Part shown: in pieces, positions 22,597 through 29,975 of the stretch | Position numbering within the stretch: position 1 is the stretch's first letter | How the letters are laid out: every line of letters begins with the position of its first letter | Assembly (NCBI RefSeq): GCF_014646695.1 | Contig: NZ_BMNT01000002.1 | Span: 186,892 to 250,891, forward strand | Reading direction: 5' to 3' | Source: Sphaerisporangium melleum | GTDB taxonomy: Bacteria > Actinomycetota > Actinomycetes > Streptosporangiales > Streptosporangiaceae | Length of the DNA: 64,000 nt | The notes under the pieces: model-generated | Databases searched by the model: none | What the model was told of the DNA's origin: nothing | The model's input: the letters and a program-made list of their open reading frames with translations, nothing else | Position numbers and translations under genes: made by a program

Positions 22597-24060
22597 TCAG
22601 CCCACCGGGTTCCAGCCGTCGGAGCCGGCCAGGTAGCGCTGCGGGGTGTAGTTCGCGGCCTGCGCGTCGCTCAGCTGCGGCCGGTTGGTGTTCGTCCCCG
22701 CGCCCGCGCCGGTGTTCCGGTACTCGAAGAACCGGGCGTTCTTCCATGAGTTGCCGGACATGTCGGTCCAGGGCTGCGAGGTCTTGATCGTCGCGCTGAG
22801 CGACGACTCCCGGTAGAGCACCTGGGCGTCCGGCCCCCACGGCCGCCCGAGCTGGGTGGTGTTCCCGGTCGCCCCGGTGATCCGGGACCGGTAGATCAGG
22901 AAGCCGTACGTCTTGGCCGCCGGGGTGCGGGCCGCGGTGATCGGGGCGCCGGAGCTGCGCTTCTCGTAGATGTCGCAGTTGTCGATGACCAGAACGCCGT
23001 CGCCGAAGATGAAGTCGACGGTGCCCTCGATGTAGGAGTTGCGCACGTACGCGCGGACCGAATCGTTGATCAGGAAGGTGTCCTGGTCGCCGAGCAGGCG
23101 CACGTTCGTCAGGGTGGCGCGGTCCCCGGCGATGCGCAGCGCCACGGCCTGCTGCCCCTCGGAGGTGTTGTTCTCGGTGTAGTCGTTGGAGACGGTCAGG
23201 TTGGTCGCCGCGACGTCGCGGGCCGAGATGATCGCGGTGTAACTGCTGAACGTGCCCCCGCTGCTGGATGCCGACCGGTTGTTCACGATGACCGTGTTCG
23301 AGGGCGACGAGCCGAGCCCCTGCAGGGTGACGTAGGGCTTGTTGACCGTGACGATCTCGCGGTAGGTGCCCGGCTTGATGGTGATGACGACCCTGCTGGT
23401 GTTGTTCGCCGGGACCGCGTCGATCGCGGCCTGCACCGTCCGGTACCTCCCGGTGCCGTCGGCCGCCACCGTCGGCTGGCCGCCCGTCGGCGTGGGGCTC
23501 GGCGTCGGTGTCGGGGTGGGAGTGGGGGTGGGGGTCGGCGTGGGTGTCACCGTGGGAGTGGGCGAGGGCGTGGGGGTGGGGTCGGTGGTGGACCCGGTGC
23601 AGGCGGTGCCGTTCAGGGCGAACGACGCCGGAACCGGGTTGGCGCCGGTCCAGCTCCCGTTGAACCCGAACGAGGTGGACGCGCCGGTGCCGAGAGCGCC
23701 GTTGTAGGAGACGTTCGTCGCGGTGACCGCGCTCCCGCTCTGGGCGAAGGTCGCGTTCCAGCCCTGGACGATGGTCTGCCCGGCGCCGAACGACCACGTC
23801 AGCCGCCATGAGGAGATCGGATCGCCCAGATTGGTGATCGCGACCTCGGCGCCGAACCCGCCCGACCACTCCGAGGCGACCGTGTAGGTCACCCGGCAAC
23901 CGGCGGCGGCCGACGCATGGGTGACCGAGACGACGGCGAGGAGGAACCCGGCGACCGGCGCGGTCACGGCCGCGACCGTCCGGCGTCCCGGCCACAGCGC
24001 CCGGGCGACGCCGCGGCACCGTCTCAGTAGTACCGCCGGCAGGAGTGACCGTGTCCGCAT
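22597..24060 (-). CDS. Secreted pectin methylesterase with N-terminal CBM2
   Basis: A 487-residue secreted enzyme. A twin-Arg-like basic start and hydrophobic stretch (AAVTAPVAGFLLAVVSV) end with an Ala-rich cleavage region near residue 52. A family 2 carbohydrate-binding module follows (CRVTYTVASEWSGGF to LNGTAC), then a (Pro-Thr)n linker at about 160-190. The C-terminal carbohydrate esterase family 8 domain has GTYRE, GQQAVALR, the catalytic Asp regions GDQDTF and GTVDFIFG, and LGRPWG. It removes methyl groups from pectin, with the CBM probably targeting cellulose in plant wall. It is divergent from a LacI gene that may repress it. Confidence 0.92.
   Translation of the reverse strand: MRTRSLLPAVLLRRCRGVARALWPGRRTVAAVTAPVAGFLLAVVSVTHASAAAGCRVTYTVASEWSGGFGAEVAITNLGDPISSWRLTWSFGAGQTIVQGWNATFAQSGSAVTATNVSYNGALGTGASTSFGFNGSWTGANPVPASFALNGTACTGSTTDPTPTPSPTPTVTPTPTPTPTPTPTPTPSPTPTGGQPTVAADGTGRYRTVQAAIDAVPANNTSRVVITIKPGTYREIVTVNKPYVTLQGLGSSPSNTVIVNNRSASSSGGTFSSYTAIISARDVAATNLTVSNDYTENNTSEGQQAVALRIAGDRATLTNVRLLGDQDTFLINDSVRAYVRNSYIEGTVDFIFGDGVLVIDNCDIYEKRSSGAPITAARTPAAKTYGFLIYRSRITGATGNTTQLGRPWGPDAQVLYRESSLSATIKTSQPWTDMSGNSWKNARFFEYRNTGAGAGTNTNRPQLSDAQAANYTPQRYLAGSDGWNPVG
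23480..23592 (-). repeat. Low-complexity Pro-Thr linker repeat
   Basis: Imperfect GT-rich repeats of the GTGGGGGT type encode the (PT)n linker between the CBM2 and esterase domains. Such tracts are prone to length change. Confidence 0.7.
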
Positions 24061-24294
24061 GGCGAAGCCCTTTCGTGGTCTGGGCGCTCCGTGGCCAGTC
24101 CATGGTCAGGCCCCATTCGGCCGGGAGAAAGTTTTCCGTCGCCACCTGAAGGCATTCGCACAGGTCGGTGGCGGCGATGTGCGGAGATTCGCTGAAAATT
24201 ACAACGGACCCGCCCCGAAGTCCGGTAGGGCGTCCAGAAGTGACCACAGGTCCGGTCCCGTGACACCCTGTTTTTTCCGGTCCGGTGACAGATT

Positions 24295-24332
24295 GAGTTA
24301 GACCTATCCCAAAGGGAATGAGTTAGGCTCAT
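24295..24332. promoter_or_regulatory. 13-bp direct repeats before the LacI gene
   Basis: GAGTTAGACCTAT (24295-24307) and GAGTTAGGCTCAT (24320-24332) agree at 10 of 13 positions and are 25 bases apart, with TCCC-AAA-GGGA between them. The second ends five bases before the ATG, leaving no ordinary ribosome binding site there. These may be sites for autoregulation or part of the promoter. Confidence 0.4.
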
Positions 24333-24336
24333 CGCC

Positions 24337-25389
24337 ATGGGGAATCCGGCCACCGGTCCTGCCGCCGAACAGGCTGAGTCCGGGCCTCGGCAGCGCGGGG
24401 CCACAATCGCCCAGGTGGCCGCCCAGGCCGGCGTCTCGATCACCACCGCGTGGAAGGTCGCCAACGGCCGCTCCGACGTCTCCCTCGGCACCCGGCGCAA
24501 GGTCCAGGCCGCGCTGATCGACCAGGGGTACCGCCCGCGCAGCAGGAACCCCCGCCGCACCCGGCTGATCGAGTTCGTCGTGCACGAGCTGGAGAGCGCC
24601 TGGGTGCTGGAGCTCGTCAAGGGCGTCCAGCAGGCGGCCCGCGCCAACCGCGCCGCGCTGGTGTTCTCCGAGCTGGAAGGGCGGGTCACCCCGCTGGACT
24701 CCTGGCTCACCGACGTCCTGGAACGCCACCCGCTGGCCGTCGTCTCCGCCTTCTCCGTGCCCCCCGAGGAGCACCGCAAGAGCCTGGCCGCGGCCGGCGT
24801 GCCCTTGGTGGCCATCGACCCGGTGACCGAGCTCGCCGACCGCACTCCCTCGGTGAGCGTCGCCAACTGGAACGGCGGCCTGGCCGCCACCCGGCACCTG
24901 CTCGCCCTCGGGCACCGGCGGATCGGCATGATCAGCGGCCCGCCGGACATCCTGTGCGGGCGCGCCCGCCTGGACGGCTACCGCGCCGCCCTCGACAGCG
25001 CGCAGGTCCCCGTCGACCCCGAGCTGATCCGGCACGGCGACTTCCTGGTCGGCGGCGGCCTGCGCGAGGCCCGCGCGCTGCTGGCTCTGGAACGTCCCCC
25101 CACGGCCGTGTTCGTCGGCAACGACATCCAGGCGCTGGGGGTCTACGAGGCGGCCCGGGAGGCGGGTCTGCGCATCCCCGCCGACCTCAGCGTCGTGGGC
25201 TTCGACGACCTGCCCCTGACCCCCTGGATGGGCCCGGCCCTCACCACGATCCGCCAGCCCCTGAGCGACATGGGCGCGGCCGCGCTCACCATGGCGCTGA
25301 ACATCGCCAACGGCGAGCCGCCACCGCACAGCGAGCAGATCTTCCCGGCCGAGCTGGTCGTCCGCGCCAGCACCGCCCCACCGGCCTGA
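24337..25389 (+). CDS. LacI family transcriptional regulator
   Basis: A 350-residue regulator. The DNA-binding domain lies at about 23-75: ATIAQVAAQAGVSITTAWKV with the hinge-side GYRPR. A periplasmic-binding-protein-like sensor follows, with HRRIGMISGPPDIL, RLDGYRAAL, FVGNDIQALGVYEAARE and LSVVGFDDLPL. The ATG has no clear Shine-Dalgarno sequence, so a leaderless transcript is possible. Its position divergent from the pectinesterase gene suggests control by a pectin-derived sugar, which is inference from location. Confidence 0.9.
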   Translation: MGNPATGPAAEQAESGPRQRGATIAQVAAQAGVSITTAWKVANGRSDVSLGTRRKVQAALIDQGYRPRSRNPRRTRLIEFVVHELESAWVLELVKGVQQAARANRAALVFSELEGRVTPLDSWLTDVLERHPLAVVSAFSVPPEEHRKSLAAAGVPLVAIDPVTELADRTPSVSVANWNGGLAATRHLLALGHRRIGMISGPPDILCGRARLDGYRAALDSAQVPVDPELIRHGDFLVGGGLREARALLALERPPTAVFVGNDIQALGVYEAAREAGLRIPADLSVVGFDDLPLTPWMGPALTTIRQPLSDMGAAALTMALNIANGEPPPHSEQIFPAELVVRASTAPPA

Positions 25390-25562
25390 CCCGATCAGCC
25401 CCCTACGCCAGCCGGCCCTCGCACGCCGTCCGGTCCGCTCAGACCTGCGGCCCCTGGAGCTGCACGCGAACAGCCCCCGAGCAGCAGGATGCGGGCTTCT
25501 CTCACGACGTGGATCTTGGGGCTAGAGTCTCCGGAATCAAGACATCGGCGCGGAGAAGTGGC

Positions 25563-26549
25563 ATGTCGGCTATTGAGCAACTTGTGGTACCTGATCCCGA
25601 GCTGGCCGAGCGCCTGCGCAAGGGCATGGCCGAAGTCGAGACCCGGTTGCGCGAAACCGCCACGGACTCCCCCGATCCGCTGATCGGCCAGGCCGCCGGA
25701 TATCTGCTGGACGCGGGCGGCAAGCGCTGGCGCCCGCTGCTGGTGCTGCTGGGAGCCCAGTTCGGCGATCCGGAGCGCGCTTCGGTGCTGGACGCGGCGG
25801 TGGTCGTGGAGCTGATCCACGCCGCCTCCCTCCACCACGACGACGTGATGGACGAGGCGCCGCTGAGGCACGGGGTGCCGAGCGCGCACCTGCGGTGGAA
25901 CAACAAGATCGCGATCCTGGTGGGCGACCACCTCGTGGCCCGGGGAGCCACGCTCAGCGTGGACCTGGACGAGGCGGCGCGCCGTATGCAGGCCCAGGCG
26001 TTCGAGCGGCTGGTACGGGGCCAGGTCAGGGAGGTCGCGGGGCCCCGGCCCGGACAGGATCCGGTCGAGCACCACCTTGAGGTGGTCGGCGACAAGTCGG
26101 CGTCGCTGATCGCGCTGGCCGTACGGCTGGGCGGGATCTGCGCGGGCGCGGACGCCGCGACGGTGGCGGCGCTGGGCGAGTACGGCGAGGCCCTCGGCGT
26201 CGCGTTCCAGCTCTCCGACGACGTCATCGACATCGTGTCGGGCGCGGACCGGGCGGGCAAGGCTGCGGGGACCGACCTGCGGGCGGGGGTGATGACCCTG
26301 CCCGCCCTGCTGGCGGTCCGGGAGGGCGGGCGGCTGGGCGAGATCCTGGCCACGGGCCCGGTCGAGGACGCGGACCTGCGGGCCGAGGCGCTGGCCTTGC
26401 TGCGGTCCTCGCCGGGACTGGCCGCCGCCCGCGCGGAGGTGGCCCGGTACGCCGGCCGGGCACGCGCGGCCGCGCTCCGGCTCCCGGACGGCCCGGCCAG
26501 GCGGGTCCTGGAGCCGCTGTGCGACCTGGTGGCCTCCCGCTCGTCCTGA
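25563..26549 (+). CDS. Polyprenyl diphosphate synthase
   Basis: A 328-residue trans-isoprenyl diphosphate synthase, which extends an allylic diphosphate with isopentenyl diphosphate. GGKRWRP is the substrate-binding loop. The first Asp-rich motif is SLHHDDVMDEA and the second is LSDDVIDI. The residues before the first motif are small (AASLH), allowing a medium or long chain, so it is probably the menaquinone side-chain (heptaprenyl or similar) enzyme rather than FPP synthase. ATG at 25563 was chosen, since the frame is open upstream only as a shadow of the LacI gene. Confidence 0.92.
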   Translation: MSAIEQLVVPDPELAERLRKGMAEVETRLRETATDSPDPLIGQAAGYLLDAGGKRWRPLLVLLGAQFGDPERASVLDAAVVVELIHAASLHHDDVMDEAPLRHGVPSAHLRWNNKIAILVGDHLVARGATLSVDLDEAARRMQAQAFERLVRGQVREVAGPRPGQDPVEHHLEVVGDKSASLIALAVRLGGICAGADAATVAALGEYGEALGVAFQLSDDVIDIVSGADRAGKAAGTDLRAGVMTLPALLAVREGGRLGEILATGPVEDADLRAEALALLRSSPGLAAARAEVARYAGRARAAALRLPDGPARRVLEPLCDLVASRSS

Positions 26550-26725
26550 CCGACCATCACCCGGACCGACCACCGGCCGGAGGTTCGCCGCCTGAGCCGA
26601 CGCCGGGATGGACGAGGCCGGTCGGTGCCCCTTTCGCATTCGACCGTGTGCGATCGGCCACGACATGGCCGGCGGATTTCCGGCGCGGAACCCCGGGCCG
26701 CCGGAGCCGACCGCCCGGCCTGGCC

Positions 26726-26760
26726 GCCCGGGGCGCGGCCGGGCTCGCCGCGCCCCGGGC
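26726..26760. terminator. GC hairpin terminator between convergent genes
   Basis: GCCCGGGGCGCG (26726-26737) pairs perfectly with CGCGCCCCGGGC (26749-26760), with an 11-base loop. It separates the polyprenyl synthase gene from the convergent lipase gene. Confidence 0.65.
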
Positions 26761-26804
26761 ACGGCCGCGGACACCGTCAGGCATCGCGGCCAGGCCTGGC
26801 CGGG

Positions 26805-29663
26805 TCAGAGGTTGAGCGGGGTCTTCAGGTAGGAGCCGTCGATGTTGCCCGCCTTGTCGATGCTGCGCAGGTGCAGGGTCCAGGTCGCCGTCGAGCCGGT
26901 GGGCTTCATCCAGTAGAACGGCAGGCCGTACTTCTGGTACTGCGTCGGCTCGTCCGGGTCGCTGGACTCGATCGCCCACTCGATGCGCTCCACCCCGGCG
27001 CCTCCGCTGTCGGTGGCGCCGGCGTCGATGTGCACCCGCTTCCTGCCGTCGAGCTGGTCGTAGTCCAGGGTGACGGTGGTGTTGGGCGGCGTCTCGTCGT
27101 CGGCGGCGGAGCCGGTCACGGTGGGCAGCGGGTCCTCCGCGGGGCAGCCCGCGTCACAGGGCGTCACCGACACCCTGCTGACCGGAACGGTCACCCCCTC
27201 GCCATTGAGGGTGATGTGGTCGCCGGTGGCGATCAGGATCGGCGCGTAGGGGATCGTCGAGGTGATGACGCCGTTGACGTAGCTGCGCAGCCGGACGTAG
27301 ACGTAGCCGAAGTCCGTGGCGGTGATGGTGGCCTTGGCCTTGCCCTGGGTGAGGAAGGCCGAGATGTGCTTGTAGGGCCCGGTGCCCGCGCCGTAGGTGC
27401 TGCCGGGGATGTCCTCCAGCTCGATCTCCGTCGACGGGTCGGTGAACCCGGTACGCCGGCCGGCGGCGTCGGTGAGCAGCAGGTTGACCGGCCCCCTGAT
27501 CATGATCTCGGTCCCGGTCAGGCCGCCGGCGGCCGCGGCGGCCTGGACCGGCTCGGCCTCCTGCTTCTGGGGGGCCAGGGTGCCGGTCGGCCCATCACCC
27601 TGGATCGAGTTGACGGCCATGTCCATGACCTGCGCGGTGTTGGGCAGCGCCTGGTGCTTGACGCCGGGGTACTCCTCCGGCGTCCCGGTGTTGCCGCGCA
27701 GTTCGGGGGTGAGCCGGGCGGACCCGAGCGGCACCGTGCCGTCGCCCTGGTCGCTCCAGTTGATCGTCACGCCCTTGCCCTTGGTGCACTTCTTCCACCA
27801 GCCGTGCTTCTCGTCGCACTGCTCCTCGTCGACCTCGTCGAAGCTCACCGGGGTGGTGACGCCGGTGCCGACCAGGCGGGTGAGCCCGATCCTTCCGTCG
27901 ACGGGGTCCCACCTATCGGCCGCCCGGTGCCACGCGCGCGCCTGGTCGATCAGCGCGAGGTTCTTGTCGCTGAGCATGTCGCGCACCTGGTCGGGGGTGA
28001 GCGGGCCGCCCGGGACGCGGTTGACCGGCGGCTGGACCACGTCGAAGTAGTCGTCGGAGGGCAGCAGTTCCAGGAAGCCCGGGAAGTTACGGGTGATCTT
28101 CGCGGCCTCGTTCCGGTTGATCAGGCACCGGGTGAGGATGTCGATCACGCACGGAGTCTTGTAGTGCATCACGCCCAGGGCCTTGGCGGCGCCCAGGTAG
28201 GGCGTGCCGATGGTGGCGATCCGGTTGATCTTGCCGAACGACCGCTGCATGCGGACGGCGGCCAGGGTCACCAACCCGCCCTGCGAGTGGGCGATGATGT
28301 TGACCCGCTCGGCGCCGGTGACCTGCCTGATCTCCTCGATCCGGTCCAGCAGCCTCCCGGCGTTGTCGTTCGCCGACTTGCGCCAGTCCACGGGGTTGAG
28401 GAAGAGGTTCTCACCCGGTTGCGGATTGTCGATGTCGCCCAGGACGTAGCCGTGACCCTGCAGGAGCGAGACGGCCTTGCTGTAGATCGGGACCGCGCCG
28501 AGGACGTTCATCAGGACCTCCGGCGCGTACACCCCGTTGCCGTTGGCGTCGGTCTTGCCGTCGTCGTTGAGCATGATGTTGTCCAGGTGCGCGTCGGTCG
28601 GGCTGAGCAGCTTGGAGCCGCCCGGCCACCACTCCGCCGTCTCGTCGACGAGCTTGCTGCCCAGGATGCCCGGCACGAAGACCACCGGCTTGGTGGCCGG
28701 TTTGGCCCCGCCCCCGCAGTCGGCCTCCTCGTCCTGGGTGTAGCGCAGGTTGCGCACCAGTGCCGCGGAGTCGTACACCGCGTCGTGCTGGTCGAAGATC
28801 GACAGGTACAGCTTGTGCGCGCCGCCGGTGATCGGGGTGGCCGCCCGCATCATGGGCGTGGCGCCGTCGTAGGTGCTGCCGGCCGCGGCCGAGGCGGTCA
28901 TCGCCAGCCGGCCGGTGGTGTTGGTGGAGATGACGTTGCCCGAGGGGTCGTAGGCGAAGTTGTCCGGCGCCGAGATGGTGGAGTCGTTGGTCGCCCAGGT
29001 GGTCCGGTCCAGCTCGGCGACGAAGCCGTCGTTGTAGGCGGTCCGGACGAACTCGGGGAACTCCTCGGTGAGGTACTTCACCTCGAAGGTCAGGCAGCTG
29101 ACCCCCGCGGGCACGTCCAGGTCCACCTGCAGCACGGTGACGTCGTAGGCGCTGTCGCCGCGTACCTTGCCGCCGCCGGAGTCGCGGCCGGAGGAGTGGA
29201 ACTCGTTGGGCTGGGGGGCCAGCGTGGCGTCGCCGGTCGTCAGCAGGACCGAGGTGCCGGAGACTCCGGCCACCCCGACGGCCACGCCGTTGGTGCCGGA
29301 GGTGGGCGGGGTGGTGACGTACTTCGCGCCGGCCAGGCTGCTGTCGGGCACCAGCGCCCGGCCCAGAGCGAGGGCCGCGTCCGTGCCCGTGCCCACCGGG
29401 GTCACGCTGCCCGCGTCGACGTCCAGCGTGGTGACGCTCCGCGACTGGGCCTCGCGGGTCTGACGCGCTTTGGCGGCGCGTTCACGGGCGGTCTTGTCGC
29501 CGCCCGGGAAGCCGGGCGAGATCGTGTGCCGCTCCGGGGGCGGTGACGAAGACGGCGATGAGTCCGGTGGATTCGGTTCGCCGGAATCGGCGAAGGCGGG
29601 GACGCTCGCTCCGGTGCCTGCCAGCACGACGGCGAGCATGACCAACAAGAACCTGCGACGCAT
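26805..29663 (-). CDS. Large secreted LCAT-like lipase/acyltransferase
   Basis: A 952-residue secreted protein. A signal peptide (LLVMLAVVLAGTGASVPAFA) occupies residues 5-25. The N-terminal third resembles a choice-of-anchor-L beta domain (VTVLQVDLDVPAGVSCLTFE, FVAELDRTTW). From about residue 325 comes an alpha/beta hydrolase of the LCAT/lipase type: VVFVPGILGSKL, then the nucleophile elbow IIAHSQGG with S460, the Asp-containing WSDQGDGTVPL, and GVKHQAL with the probable His. A C-terminal Ig-like segment (IEWAIES, TLHLRSIDKAGN) ends it. It probably hydrolyses or transfers acyl chains of lipids outside the cell. It is divergent from the M4 protease gene across 312 bases. Confidence 0.83.
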   Translation of the reverse strand: MRRRFLLVMLAVVLAGTGASVPAFADSGEPNPPDSSPSSSPPPERHTISPGFPGGDKTARERAAKARQTREAQSRSVTTLDVDAGSVTPVGTGTDAALALGRALVPDSSLAGAKYVTTPPTSGTNGVAVGVAGVSGTSVLLTTGDATLAPQPNEFHSSGRDSGGGKVRGDSAYDVTVLQVDLDVPAGVSCLTFEVKYLTEEFPEFVRTAYNDGFVAELDRTTWATNDSTISAPDNFAYDPSGNVISTNTTGRLAMTASAAAGSTYDGATPMMRAATPITGGAHKLYLSIFDQHDAVYDSAALVRNLRYTQDEEADCGGGAKPATKPVVFVPGILGSKLVDETAEWWPGGSKLLSPTDAHLDNIMLNDDGKTDANGNGVYAPEVLMNVLGAVPIYSKAVSLLQGHGYVLGDIDNPQPGENLFLNPVDWRKSANDNAGRLLDRIEEIRQVTGAERVNIIAHSQGGLVTLAAVRMQRSFGKINRIATIGTPYLGAAKALGVMHYKTPCVIDILTRCLINRNEAAKITRNFPGFLELLPSDDYFDVVQPPVNRVPGGPLTPDQVRDMLSDKNLALIDQARAWHRAADRWDPVDGRIGLTRLVGTGVTTPVSFDEVDEEQCDEKHGWWKKCTKGKGVTINWSDQGDGTVPLGSARLTPELRGNTGTPEEYPGVKHQALPNTAQVMDMAVNSIQGDGPTGTLAPQKQEAEPVQAAAAAGGLTGTEIMIRGPVNLLLTDAAGRRTGFTDPSTEIELEDIPGSTYGAGTGPYKHISAFLTQGKAKATITATDFGYVYVRLRSYVNGVITSTIPYAPILIATGDHITLNGEGVTVPVSRVSVTPCDAGCPAEDPLPTVTGSAADDETPPNTTVTLDYDQLDGRKRVHIDAGATDSGGAGVERIEWAIESSDPDEPTQYQKYGLPFYWMKPTGSTATWTLHLRSIDKAGNIDGSYLKTPLNL

Positions 29664-29975
29664 CGGATGCCTCCAGGCTGGGGTCGAGCCGTGAGAAGAA
29701 GCCGGTTTCGGACGTTTCGTGGCACGGCGGACCCGGCCGGGATCAGTGGCGCCAAGATCAAAGCGACGTAAACGTACATATCCACAAGGTGTCGGTCAAG
29801 ACCGAAAAATTGGATATTGACGGAACCGGATTTCCCGCCGGATACTCCGGTTGATCATCGCTGCCGATCTTCGACGCCCGTTTGGCCCCAATGCCGGTCG
29901 TGGGCCGACGCATGCCTGAGCGCAGGGCGGCTTGAGTCACTCCGGCTACCCACCGCTCATGTGTGGAGGCTTGTC
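29664..29975. promoter_or_regulatory. Divergent promoter region, lipase and protease operon
   Basis: This 312-base stretch has a less GC-rich core (about 29750-29830) that should hold both promoters. Inverted repeats are AACCGGA (29824-29830) with TCCGGTT (29846-29852), and a short CGGTC-AA-GACCG followed by five A near 29800. Exact -35/-10 boxes could not be assigned. The M4 gene has GGAGG before its ATG. Confidence 0.4.

Noticed and set aside
23480..23592. GT-rich direct repeats considered as a CRISPR-like or regulatory array
   Set aside because: Units are short and irregular, lie in frame within the pectinesterase gene, and encode a normal Pro-Thr linker.
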